From assembly GCF_014268445.2 (NCBI RefSeq), contig NZ_CP077089.1, forward strand, positions 3,217,501 to 3,281,500: a stretch of DNA of 64,000 nucleotides, read 5' to 3'. This document shows positions 26,278-33,477 of this stretch, piece by piece. The notes under the pieces were generated by a model that made no database searches, was not told the DNA's origin, and worked only from the letters and a program-made list of their open reading frames with translations. Each line of letters opens with the position of its first letter. Position 1 is the stretch's first letter. The stretch is from Pseudomonas tensinigenes (GTDB lineage: Bacteria > Pseudomonadota > Gammaproteobacteria > Pseudomonadales > Pseudomonadaceae). A program made the translations under genes and the position numbers.

Positions 26278-26343
26278 ATGACTTCGACTGTATCGCGCTG
26301 CCAGCCAAGCATTATTACCGCCATTCCTCATTTGGCGGGCTAG
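26278..26343 (+). CDS. Isoleucine-rich leader peptide of the ilvA attenuator
   Basis: A 21-codon open frame, too short for usual gene calling. It starts MTSTVSRCQPS and continues with codons for Ile-Ile-Thr-Ala-Ile before Pro-His-Leu-Ala-Gly and TAG. Three of the codons are ATT and three more encode Thr, the product and substrate families of the downstream enzyme pathway. No Shine-Dalgarno is visible; the promoter position suggests the mRNA begins almost exactly at this AUG, so leaderless initiation is possible. Its coding region overlaps the first hairpin of the attenuator, which is what a ribosome-stalling sensor needs. Confidence 0.65.
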   Translation: MTSTVSRCQPSIITAIPHLAG

Positions 26344-26385
26344 CTCACGACTGCAGCACCCAACCCGCCCTAGAGGCGGGTTTTT
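26318..26385 (+). terminator. Attenuator: competing hairpins and intrinsic terminator before ilvA
   Basis: The terminator hairpin is AACCCGCC (26362-26369), loop CTAGA, GGCGGGTT (26375-26382), running into a T-rich tract. Upstream, CCGCC (26318-26322) can pair with GGCGG (26334-26338). The same GGCGGG (26334-26339) can instead pair with CCCGCC (26364-26369), which would destroy the terminator. The Ile codons at 26311-26325 cover the first arm, so a ribosome stalled for lack of charged tRNA-Ile would favour the antiterminator. The logic is that of enteric ilv and his attenuators. Confidence 0.72.
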
Positions 26386-26427
26386 ACTTTCTGTCTCCGG
26401 GGTTCTGAAAAATGTCAGGAGACGACC

Positions 26428-27441
26428 ATGCCGCACAGCCCCGACCAGCAAACCCTGCTTGAGCACTACGTGAAAAAGATCCTCGCCGCGCCGGTGTACG
26501 ACCTCGCGGTGCGCACGCCTTTGCAAGCGGCGCCGGCGCTGTCGGAGGCGCTGGGCAACCGGATTCTGCTCAAGCGTGAAGACCTGCAACCGACGTTCTC
26601 CTTCAAGATCCGTGGTGCCTACAACAAACTGGTGCAATTCAGTGACGAGCAAAAGGCGCGCGGAGTAATCACCGCATCGGCCGGCAATCACGCGCAAGGT
26701 GTGGCGCTGGCAGCTCGCGAGCTAGGGATTGCGGCGACCATTGTCATGCCGGCGACGACGCCGGAACTGAAAGTGCTGGGTGTGCGCAGTCGTGGCGCTG
26801 AAGCGCTACTGCACGGCGAGAGTTTCCCGTTCGCGCTGGCCCACGCGCTGCAACTGGCGGAACAGACTGGACGCACCTTCGTGTCTCCATTCGATGACCC
26901 GGAAGTGATCGCGGGGCAGGGCACCGTGGCGATGGAAATCCTTCGTCAGCATCAGGGCACACTGGATGCGATCTTCATCCCGGTGGGCGGTGGCGGTCTG
27001 ATCGCCGGCATCGCAGCCTACGTCAAATACCTGCGGCCGGAAGTGCGGATCATCGGCGTCGAATCCGAACACTCCGCGTGCCTGAAGGCTGCGCTGGAAG
27101 CCGATCAGCGTGTCGTGCTGCCTAATGTCGGTACGTTCGCCGATGGCGTGGCGGTTGCGCAGATCGGCGCGTTCGGGTTTGAGGTTTGCCGCTTTTGCGT
27201 CGACGAGGTAATCACCGTCAGCAACGACGACCTCTGCGCGGCGATCAAGAACATTTACGACGATACTCGCTCGATCACCGAACCTTCCGGCGCCTTGGCC
27301 GTGGCCGGGATCAAGCAGTACGTAGCGCGAACCGGGGTGCGCGAGCAGACATTCGTGGCGATCGACTCGGGCGCCAATATCAACTTCGACAGCCTGCGCC
27401 ATGTCGCCGAGCGCGCCGCAGTCTGCGGCGTCTCGGCGTGA
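26428..27441 (+). CDS. ilvA: Threonine dehydratase, catalytic domain only
   Basis: A 337-residue PLP enzyme of the threonine/serine dehydratase family. PLP lysine K60 lies in FSFKIRGAYNKL, with SAGNHAQGVALAA at about 84-96 and the glycine-rich phosphate loop PVGGGGLIAGIAAY at about 185-198. It deaminates threonine to 2-oxobutyrate, the first committed step to isoleucine. Biosynthetic IlvA is normally about 500-515 aa with a C-terminal ACT-like domain that binds isoleucine; that domain is absent here, and the protein ends soon after the catalytic domain. CAGGAG precedes the ATG at 26428. The upstream leader suggests control by isoleucine supply, which favours a biosynthetic over a TdcB-like catabolic role. 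Confidence 0.85.
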   Translation: MPHSPDQQTLLEHYVKKILAAPVYDLAVRTPLQAAPALSEALGNRILLKREDLQPTFSFKIRGAYNKLVQFSDEQKARGVITASAGNHAQGVALAARELGIAATIVMPATTPELKVLGVRSRGAEALLHGESFPFALAHALQLAEQTGRTFVSPFDDPEVIAGQGTVAMEILRQHQGTLDAIFIPVGGGGLIAGIAAYVKYLRPEVRIIGVESEHSACLKAALEADQRVVLPNVGTFADGVAVAQIGAFGFEVCRFCVDEVITVSNDDLCAAIKNIYDDTRSITEPSGALAVAGIKQYVARTGVREQTFVAIDSGANINFDSLRHVAERAAVCGVSA

Positions 27442-27447
27442 AGCGGT

Positions 27448-27753
27448 TTACGGCAGCAAGGGGCGCAGGAAGCTGCGCTCATAGCTGACGATGAACTTTT
27501 TCTCGACCAGGCTGGCTACCAGTGCGGTGCTTTCCGGATCGGTCAGCGCGATGTGCCGATAGCTTTCGTAATCCGTCAGCGACGGAAAACTGAACAGGCA
27601 ATAAGCGATATTGTTCGCGCCTTCGGACGGCAGGAAGTAGCCGTGATGAGTGCCGCCCAAGCGCTCGACGATGCCGAGCCAGGCCTTGGCGTAGGCCTCG
27701 AACTCAGGCAATTGGTACGGATCAATGACATATCTGACGTGGCAAGTAATCAA
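27448..27753 (-). CDS. NIPSNAP family protein
   Basis: A 101-residue ferredoxin-like alpha/beta barrel protein of the NIPSNAP family. Characteristic features are MITCHVRYVIDPYQLPEFEAY and GGTHHGYFLPSEG, with YRHIALTDPE in the second half. Function in bacteria is not well defined. The start codon is TTG (27751-27753), supported by AAGGAG 8 bases upstream and by the family N-terminus. It converges on ilvA with only 6 bp between the stops. Confidence 0.85.
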   Translation of the reverse strand: MITCHVRYVIDPYQLPEFEAYAKAWLGIVERLGGTHHGYFLPSEGANNIAYCLFSFPSLTDYESYRHIALTDPESTALVASLVEKKFIVSYERSFLRPLLP

Positions 27754-27774
27754 GCAGCGAACTCCTTGTTCGGG

Positions 27775-28260
27775 TTATTCCTGCAGGGCTGTACCGACTT
27801 TGTCCGACGCCGACCAGATGCGATAGCGCACTTCGACGTCCGACGGTGCGTACACCACGACCGGCAACTTGCTGTTGTACCGCAGCATGAAGCCGTCACC
27901 GACGACAGGCACGAACGCGCGTTTCTTCTGGCTGCCGGGCGGGCAGGCCATCATCGTACTCATCGGCCCAATGACCTTTTCCAGTCGATAGAACGGATAA
28001 CCCCAACCTTCAAGATTCTTCTCATCGAGAACACCGCCCAAACGCTGGCGGTTGCAGTCCACTTCCAAAGTTTTGCCGGCGAGGATTTCAACCTGGAAGT
28101 TCTCTTCCTGCTCTTGCTTGGGCAAGTGAATGACCTGACGGGTGAACCCGGCTTCAGCCTTCGGGAACGGCGCGACGTCTTCAAGCTTAGCGGCGTGGGC
28201 GAGGGTGGACAGGCTGGCGATGAACAGCCCGGTGGTCGCGTAAACGCGGAAAGAACCCAT
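27775..28260 (-). CDS. eco: Ecotin, periplasmic serine protease inhibitor
   Basis: A 161-residue ecotin, matching the E. coli length of 162. A signal peptide ([23 protein letters not shown]) precedes the mature [19 protein letters not shown]. The reactive loop STMMACP with the P1 Met is preserved, as are the disulphide cysteines (VDCN and MACP) and the C-terminal dimerisation arm VRYRIWSA. It inhibits trypsin-like proteases in the periplasm. The ATG at 28260 gives a proper signal peptide; an upstream in-frame start at 28575 would not. It may be co-transcribed with the NIPSNAP gene 21 bp downstream. Confidence 0.94.
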   Translation of the reverse strand: MGSFRVYATTGLFIASLSTLAHAAKLEDVAPFPKAEAGFTRQVIHLPKQEQEENFQVEILAGKTLEVDCNRQRLGGVLDEKNLEGWGYPFYRLEKVIGPMSTMMACPPGSQKKRAFVPVVGDGFMLRYNSKLPVVVYAPSDVEVRYRIWSASDKVGTALQE

Positions 28261-28337
28261 GGAAGCCTCCGTGCGGGTGTAGGGTGGATAACGGGCATTC
28301 TTACCGTCATGGGCCGTGATTGCAAACCAGCGTCGAG

Positions 28338-28382
28338 TTGCAAATTGCAGTACCCGCCGAGGCCATTCTTGCAAATTGCAAG
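28338..28382. promoter_or_regulatory. Paired TTGCAAATTGCA operator-like sites
   Basis: Two copies of TTGCAAATTGCA begin at 28338 and 28369, exactly 31 bp apart, about three helical turns. The second extends to a 15-bp inverted repeat (CTTGCAAATTGCAAG, 28368-28382). They lie between divergent genes (ecotin and a DUF1652 gene) in a 367-bp gap that otherwise shows no gene. I do not recognise the regulator. Confidence 0.45.
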
Positions 28383-28627
28383 TAGCCAAATACTGGCACC
28401 GCCGCCAAGTGCTTGATTTCATGAGGGTGAAAATGAACCGATGAAAGGCACGCTTTATGCGTCTTTTCAGTGCGGCGCACCGGCCTTGGGCGCCTACACT
28501 CCAATGGGCATTTCGCAGTACCACCGCTTGTCGCACCAGGGAAACAGCGGGGACACACCCGTGCAGGGGCAGCAACGGTCAGCGTGAATACTTGATTGGC
28601 ATCTCACAGTAAGGAGAGGGTTTCGCC

Positions 28628-28897
28628 ATGTTTCTGTCTGCCTTGGAACTACGCAATATCATTGAAAGCAGTTTTCTGCCGAAACGCTGCCAGTGCACGC
28701 TGTCGCCGGACTTGTCGATGACCGTCAAGGTTTTCGGCGATCACCAGACCGATCAAGTCGATCTGCTGGTCAGCGGCATCGACGCCAGCCATCTCAACGG
28801 CTGTCGTGAAATCAACGAACTGATCGCCGGGCTGCGATCGGATCTGAACCAGCAAACTGTGCAACACCACTACAGCCCACACTCCAGAGTCGTTTAA
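28628..28897 (+). CDS. DUF1652 protein
   Basis: An 89-residue protein with the layout of DUF1652, a small family seen mostly in Pseudomonas: MFLSALELRNIIESSFLPKR at the start, CTLSPDLSMTVKVFG in the middle and INELIAGLRSDL near the end. Function is unknown. AAGGAGAGGG precedes the ATG. The last bases overlap the stop of the convergent membrane-protein gene by 4 bp. Confidence 0.82.
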   Translation: MFLSALELRNIIESSFLPKRCQCTLSPDLSMTVKVFGDHQTDQVDLLVSGIDASHLNGCREINELIAGLRSDLNQQTVQHHYSPHSRVV

Positions 28898-29292
28898 CGC
28901 ACCGTTTCACCCAGTTCGACCGTCACGCGCCGGGCCTGCACAAAACCAAGGCCCAGCGCGAACTCGACCAGCACCGCGAGCAAAATCCCGGGGCCGGCAT
29001 GGCCGTTTAGCCATTCCGCAAAACCCAGCACCGCCAAACCAAAACAACCGACGATAAACCCGTTACTCAGCGCATTACGCCCCAGCGACGGCGGTGCATT
29101 ACGCACCAGATAAAACATCACGCCCAACGCCGCAAACACCACTGCACTGCGCCGCGCGACAAACCCTGCAGCGTCGGAATACTCGATGCTCCAGATCGCC
29201 AGCAGCCTCTCCGGGAAAACGCCCCAGGCCAACGCCAGCAAAAAACACAACGAACACGTGAAGCCCGACAACGTGCGAAACGACAACTGCAT
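28894..29292 (-). CDS. Small integral membrane protein, function unknown
   Basis: A 132-residue protein with four hydrophobic segments (for example FTCSLCFLLALAWGVF, SAVVFAALGVMFYLV, GFIVGCFGLAVLGFAEWL). The ATG at 29292 (MQLSFRTLSG) is preferred; the frame is open further upstream but without family-like sequence. I do not recognise a named family with confidence; the layout is like DUF4345-type proteins. Confidence 0.65.
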   Translation of the reverse strand: MQLSFRTLSGFTCSLCFLLALAWGVFPERLLAIWSIEYSDAAGFVARRSAVVFAALGVMFYLVRNAPPSLGRNALSNGFIVGCFGLAVLGFAEWLNGHAGPGILLAVLVEFALGLGFVQARRVTVELGETVR

Positions 29293-29381
29293 GGCGAATC
29301 CTTGCGGCAGTGAGGAGGGCTCCGAGCATAACCGCCGAAACACCCCACGCCTACCGCAAAACCGCAAATCAGACGTTTCTG

Positions 29382-29651
29382 TCAGTTCTGGAAGTTGCAC
29401 GCGTCAGACAATTTCCGGTAGCTGATTTCCTCGGGCTTACCGGCATTGTCGATGTACTTCATATCGGCCGTGACCACTTTGCACAGTTGCGTTGGCGGCT
29501 CGGTCAACGACACCACCTTGGCCACATGCAGCGGCATGCCGTACTCATACGGCACGGCTTTGGACGTGGCAGAGGTGTCATTGGCCTGGGCCAGCCCGGC
29601 AAACGCGGTGCAGGCGAGGGCGGCGCTGAGCAATAAAGGACGAATGTTCAT
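29382..29651 (-). CDS. DUF2790 periplasmic protein
   Basis: An 89-residue exported protein with signal peptide MNIRPLLLSAALACTAFAGL ending in AQA. The mature part has the DUF2790 signature: VPYEYGMPLHVAKVVSLTEP, CKVVTADMKYID and EISYRKLSDACNFQN. This family is common in Pseudomonas and is of unknown role; two cysteines may form a disulphide. The ATG at 29651 is followed by a clean signal peptide, so it is preferred to a longer frame. Confidence 0.85.
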   Translation of the reverse strand: MNIRPLLLSAALACTAFAGLAQANDTSATSKAVPYEYGMPLHVAKVVSLTEPPTQLCKVVTADMKYIDNAGKPEEISYRKLSDACNFQN

Positions 29652-30147
29652 GAAAGGACTCCCGAGTGGCGGTTCTAGAGTTCGGCGTGATGCACCCGAA
29701 CCTGCCGCACTGGGCAACAGCCAGAATGGCTGAGGGCGTGCGGTTCAGTAGAGTTTTTGACCACGGCGTTAAGGGATGGTTAACCGAGCTGAACGCCGGC
29801 TGTCAGGGAGTGGGGTGGTTTTCTTCGGGATGTTTGGCGAATTCCTACAAAGGCTGCTGCCTTGTCTGCTTTCGGCGGCTGGAGCGGGGCGGTTATTGTC
29901 GGTTGCCGCTGCAAAATCAGTGGTTCGGGTTTGGTCACCTGATAACTTCCCTTATTGCAGATGTGCCATCATTTGCGCTGCGGACATCTGTGTCCGTGCG
30001 GTGCATAGCTGTGGCGGCTGTGTGCAGGACGCCTTCGGGCGAGCTGAGTTGGGGTTGTTCTCGGTTGACCAAGCCTGCACACAGTCCGCCTCCCACTGTT
30101 TGGTCACAGTGCTGGCGGTTACTTTCGCCCCAATTGAGTAATCACCT
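29652..30147. other. Gene-free interval holding a structured leader
   Basis: A 496-bp stretch without a convincing gene. The short open frames in it lack ribosome-binding sites and family resemblance. The right half holds a strong inverted structure at 30013-30090, described separately. Confidence 0.6.
30013..30090 (+). ncRNA. Candidate structured RNA leader upstream of a small gene
   Basis: GGCGG-CTGTGTGCAGG (30013-30028) pairs with CCTGCACACAG-T-CCGCC (30074-30090), giving a 16-bp stem with one bulged T. Just inside, CGCC-TTCG-GGCG (30030-30041) forms a hairpin with the very stable UUCG tetraloop, leaving about 30 nt for a further arm. The structure ends 57 bp before the next start codon, the place of a 5' untranslated leader. 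I recall similar leaders before small Pseudomonas genes, but no named RNA family. Confidence 0.5.
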
Positions 30148-30444
30148 ATGCCGATAATCAAACTGCTACAAAACCGCTATCTCCCCCTCAGCAGCAACGT
30201 CACCGAAACCCCGACACTGCTCATCGACACCCAAGCCAACCCGAAAGACATCCTCGAAGCCGCCGTCCAGCGCATCCGCGCCGCCGCTGACCTGCTCGAA
30301 ACCCTGCATTGCCTGTGCTTCAAGCACGCCGACGTGCAGGACATTCCACACATCACCCATGCGCTTTACCTGCTGACGCAGGATGGCAATGATTTGCTGC
30401 AGGTGGCGCAGCAGCAGATGTTGAGTTGGAAGGCGCCGGTTTGA
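30148..30444 (+). CDS. Small Pseudomonas-type protein, function unknown
   Basis: A 98-residue, largely helical cytoplasmic protein beginning MPIIKLLQNRYLPLSSNVTE. The centre (DILEAAVQRIRAAADLLETL) and end (YLLTQDGNDLLQVAQQQML) form amphipathic helices. The general layout is reminiscent of small Pseudomonas-only proteins such as DUF3077/DUF6124, but I am not sure of the family. It is preceded by the structured RNA candidate. Confidence 0.6.
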   Translation: MPIIKLLQNRYLPLSSNVTETPTLLIDTQANPKDILEAAVQRIRAAADLLETLHCLCFKHADVQDIPHITHALYLLTQDGNDLLQVAQQQMLSWKAPV

Positions 30445-30552
30445 TGGGCTAGTGAAAACGGCAGGGGTGAACAGCTGAATTTACGCGGGCTGATTCACTT
30501 GCTGCCGGTTAATGCAAGCGGGGTGTTGTGCGACTAACCGCTGGGGCTGCGG

Positions 30553-31581
30553 TCAATCTCCTAGTTTGTCAGGGAAAAATGAGAGGGGTGGGTGAGTGTC
30601 TTTCCACTGTTTTGCGAAAACTTTTGATTGCTCGATTTGCTCGGGTGTCATCTTCTCAGCAATTTTTTCTATCTTCCGGTCAACATAATCTTGAATGCCT
30701 CCGGCATCATTCAAGTCTTTCATTAGATAGAACATCGCATAGCCTTCGACTAGATTCAGTGGGTAGCCAATTTTATCTGGCGTATGCGAAATGTAAGCAC
30801 CATAGTTGCTCATAGCATCTTGCTCGCCAGTTTCAGCTGCAATTTTTAGCCAATGATGGACAGCCTGCATGTCGCCGTCCCTGTAAAGAATTTCCAGATA
30901 GTTATTCATCGCTTTAGGGTATCCACCCTCTGACGAAAGCCTTAACCAATTTCGGACCGATTCGTCGCGTTTCCCAGGGATAAAAAAGAATCCCTTCCCC
31001 TGCCGCTCACTCACCGCCATCCAATACTGCGCAAGTGGGTAACCAGCGTTTGCTGACTTTTCAAGCCATTCGTCATTCAAAGTTATTTCATACATCAAGA
31101 ATAGAGACTCAGCGTCACCGCTGTTCGCTTTTGCCAACGCTAGTTCTTTGGCATACGCAAACCACTGAGCAGGACTTTTGGAACTGGCAGGGCAGTTATC
31201 CATTATCTTGCACAAATCCGAATTTTTACGGCCTAGCTGAATCATCGCGTATATGGAACCATTCATCGCAGCCGTTTCATACCAGTGCTGTGCTTCGGGC
31301 GTCATGTATCGGTTTCGCTTTCTTAGCGCTTCGCCTAGGTAGTATTGCGATTCCACGTTTCCAGCTTGCGCTTCTTTTTCTAATACAGGAAAGGCTGCAT
31401 CAAGCTTTAGCTGATTATATAAAATAATGCCTGCAGATACTTCGTGCGCTGGCTGCGACGCAAAAGTAAGTGTGGCACTTGTTAAAAATGTCGCGATAAT
31501 AAAATATCTAAATGGCCTCCCTGGCGTTAATATCCTAGCTTGTCCGGAAAAAATGAGAGTGGCGGGTGAGTGGTTTTCCAC
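30553..31581 (-). CDS. Sel1-repeat protein, putative T6SS immunity, copy 6
   Basis: Last of six tandem paralogs, 342 residues from the only canonical start (GTG at 31581, inside copy 5). Sel1-like helical repeats run through it (AGNVESQYYLGEALRKRNR, NAGYPLAQYWMAVSERQGKG, SEGGYPKAMNNYLEILYRDG), and it ends with the array-wide HPPLSFFPDKLG. By comparison with copy 4, translation should begin at a codon equivalent to 31519-31521, just before FRYFIIATFLTSATLTFA, a signal-peptide-like segment. That codon is GGG here instead of GTG, so the natural start seems lost and expression from the upstream GTG is uncertain. Copies 4 and 6 are close relatives. Confidence 0.7.
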   Translation of the reverse strand: MENHSPATLIFSGQARILTPGRPFRYFIIATFLTSATLTFASQPAHEVSAGIILYNQLKLDAAFPVLEKEAQAGNVESQYYLGEALRKRNRYMTPEAQHWYETAAMNGSIYAMIQLGRKNSDLCKIMDNCPASSKSPAQWFAYAKELALAKANSGDAESLFLMYEITLNDEWLEKSANAGYPLAQYWMAVSERQGKGFFFIPGKRDESVRNWLRLSSEGGYPKAMNNYLEILYRDGDMQAVHHWLKIAAETGEQDAMSNYGAYISHTPDKIGYPLNLVEGYAMFYLMKDLNDAGGIQDYVDRKIEKIAEKMTPEQIEQSKVFAKQWKDTHPPLSFFPDKLGD

Positions 31582-32498
31582 TCTTTAGCTATTCTTTCTG
31601 AATCTTCAATCTGTGCTGGTGTCATTTTCTCGCGAATTTCTTCACCTTTTCGCTCAACATATCTTCCGATTCCGCCAGCATCACCTAGATCTTTAAGCAA
31701 TGTAAAAAGCGCATTACCTTTAACTAGATCTAGGGGGTAATCCAGTTTGTCTGGAGTGTGGGAAATATAGGCACCATAGCTGCTTACTGCCACTTGGTAA
31801 CCACTGCGGGCTGCTAACTCAAGCCACTGGCGAATACTCGCTGTGTCGCCTTCTCTATGTAAAATTTCTAGGTAATCCATCATTGCTTTTGGATATCCGC
31901 CTTCCGACGAAAGCAAAAGCCATTTTTTTACAGATGCATCACGTTTTCCTGGAATCAAGAAGAAACCTTCGCCCTGACGCTCGCTGACCGCCATCCAGTA
32001 CTGCGCGAGCGAGTATCCCGCGTTTGCGGATTTCTCTAACCACTCACGATTAAGAGTGATTTCATACATTAGATACAAGGATTCGGGATCGCCTTCCTGC
32101 GCCTTTGGTAGAACTAATCCTTTAGCTTGTGCAAACCATTCCGCTTGGGTTTTCTTGAATGGAGGGCAGTTGCCAATCTTCTGACAAAAGTCATTTTTGT
32201 GTCGGCCCAGTTGAATCATTGCATAGATATTGTCTTTTTCTGCCGCCTTTTCATACCAATGTTGCGCTTCGGGGGCCATGTAACGGCTTTTTTTACGAAT
32301 GATTTCCGCCAAATAGTATTGAAAGTCCGAGTTTCCGTCGTTGCTTTCAATTTGGAGTTGTTGAGTCGCTGCGTTAATATTGAGTTGGTTGTATAGAACT
32401 AATCCTGAAACTTTTTCAGGGGCGCTGTCTGCCGCCAGACTTGGTTCCGCCCAAGAAAAAAGAGCAATTAATAAAGGCCAAGTCAAGAATCTTGTCAT
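31527..32498 (-). CDS. Sel1-repeat protein, putative T6SS immunity, copy 5
   Basis: A 323-residue exported protein. A signal peptide (MTRFLTWPLLIALFSWAEPSLA) precedes Sel1-like repeats, such as DGNSDFQYYLAEIIRKKSR and NAGYSLAQYWMAVSERQGEG, and the shared C-terminus HPPLSFFPDKLGY. The ATG at 32498 is chosen because it gives a proper signal peptide and lies 5 bp after the stop of copy 4; a GTG further upstream is inside that gene. A periplasmic location is inferred. Sel1-repeat proteins are known immunity partners of a T6SS effector in P. aeruginosa (the PldB locus, also in tandem copies). Confidence 0.8.
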   Translation of the reverse strand: MTRFLTWPLLIALFSWAEPSLAADSAPEKVSGLVLYNQLNINAATQQLQIESNDGNSDFQYYLAEIIRKKSRYMAPEAQHWYEKAAEKDNIYAMIQLGRHKNDFCQKIGNCPPFKKTQAEWFAQAKGLVLPKAQEGDPESLYLMYEITLNREWLEKSANAGYSLAQYWMAVSERQGEGFFLIPGKRDASVKKWLLLSSEGGYPKAMMDYLEILHREGDTASIRQWLELAARSGYQVAVSSYGAYISHTPDKLDYPLDLVKGNALFTLLKDLGDAGGIGRYVERKGEEIREKMTPAQIEDSERIAKEWKTTHPPLSFFPDKLGY

Positions 32499-32503
32499 TC
32501 TAA

Positions 32504-33472
32504 TTATCTGCCTAGCTTTTCGGGGAAGAAGGAGAGCGGTGGGTGAGTGGTTTTCCATTGCTCAGCGACAGCTTTAGAACTTTCTATCTGTTTAGGTGTC
32601 ATTTTGCTGCCAATTTCTTCGAGAGTATCTTGAACGAAATCTTGAATAGCGCCTCCACCATCCAGCTCTTTCAGAAGGCTAATCAGTGCATAACCTTTAA
32701 CAAGGTCGAGGGGATAACCAACTTGGTCGGGTGCATGGGCAATGTAAGAGCCATAGCTGCTAATTGCTTTTTGATCGCCCGTTTCAGCTGCTGCCTGAAG
32801 CCAATGGCGCACCCCATCAAGATCGCCTTTCTTATACAGGATCTCAATGTATTCCATCATTGCTTTTGGATTGCCGCCTTCAGAGGCAGCTTTCAGCCAT
32901 TTGCGGATGGCCTCATCACGTTTTCCAGGTATAAGAAAAAATCCCTCACCTTGTCGATCTCCGACGGCCATCCAATATTGAGCGAGTGGATATCCTGCAT
33001 TTGCAGATTTCTCTAACCACTTATGATCCAAGGTGATTTCATACATTAAATACAGAGATTCTGGATCGCCGTCATTTGCCTTCGGCAAAGTGACCTTCTT
33101 GGCTTCCACGAACCACTCGGCTTGAGTTTTTTTAGACGGTGGGCAGTTTTCCATTATTGCGCAAAGATCGTTTTTTGCTCTGCCCAACTGAATCATAGCG
33201 TAAATCGAGCCATTCATCGCCGCTGTTTCATACCATTGCTGTGCTTCAGGCGTCATATATCGGTTACGCTTTCTTAGCGCTTCGCCTAAGTAGTATTGCG
33301 ACTCCACATTTCCAGATTGCGCTTCTTTTTCTAATGAGGGAAAGGCTGCGTCAAATTTTAACTGATTATATAACGCAATGCCTGCAGAAACTTCGCGCTC
33401 TGATTTTGACGCAAAAGCAGGCGTGGTACTTATTAAAAATGTTGCGACAAAGAAATACCTGAATAGCCTCAC
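32504..33472 (-). CDS. Sel1-repeat protein, putative T6SS immunity, copy 4
   Basis: A 322-residue protein starting at GTG (33470-33472), 5 bp after the stop of copy 3. The signal peptide is MRLFRYFFVATFLISTTPAFA. Sel1-like repeats follow (SGNVESQYYLGEALRKRNR, NAGYPLAQYWMAVGDRQGEG, SEGGNPKAMMEYIEILYKKG), ending HPPLSFFPEKLGR. Its closest relative is copy 6. The junction with copy 3 is nearly identical to the junction between copies 5 and 6, so this pair probably arose by tandem duplication. Confidence 0.8.
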   Translation of the reverse strand: MRLFRYFFVATFLISTTPAFASKSEREVSAGIALYNQLKFDAAFPSLEKEAQSGNVESQYYLGEALRKRNRYMTPEAQQWYETAAMNGSIYAMIQLGRAKNDLCAIMENCPPSKKTQAEWFVEAKKVTLPKANDGDPESLYLMYEITLDHKWLEKSANAGYPLAQYWMAVGDRQGEGFFLIPGKRDEAIRKWLKAASEGGNPKAMMEYIEILYKKGDLDGVRHWLQAAAETGDQKAISSYGSYIAHAPDQVGYPLDLVKGYALISLLKELDGGGAIQDFVQDTLEEIGSKMTPKQIESSKAVAEQWKTTHPPLSFFPEKLGR

Positions 33473-33477
33473 TGGCG

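Noticed and set aside
26215..26697. 160-codon minus-strand frame over the ilvA leader
   Set aside because: Arg-rich, no family resemblance, and it overlaps the attenuator and the true ilvA start.
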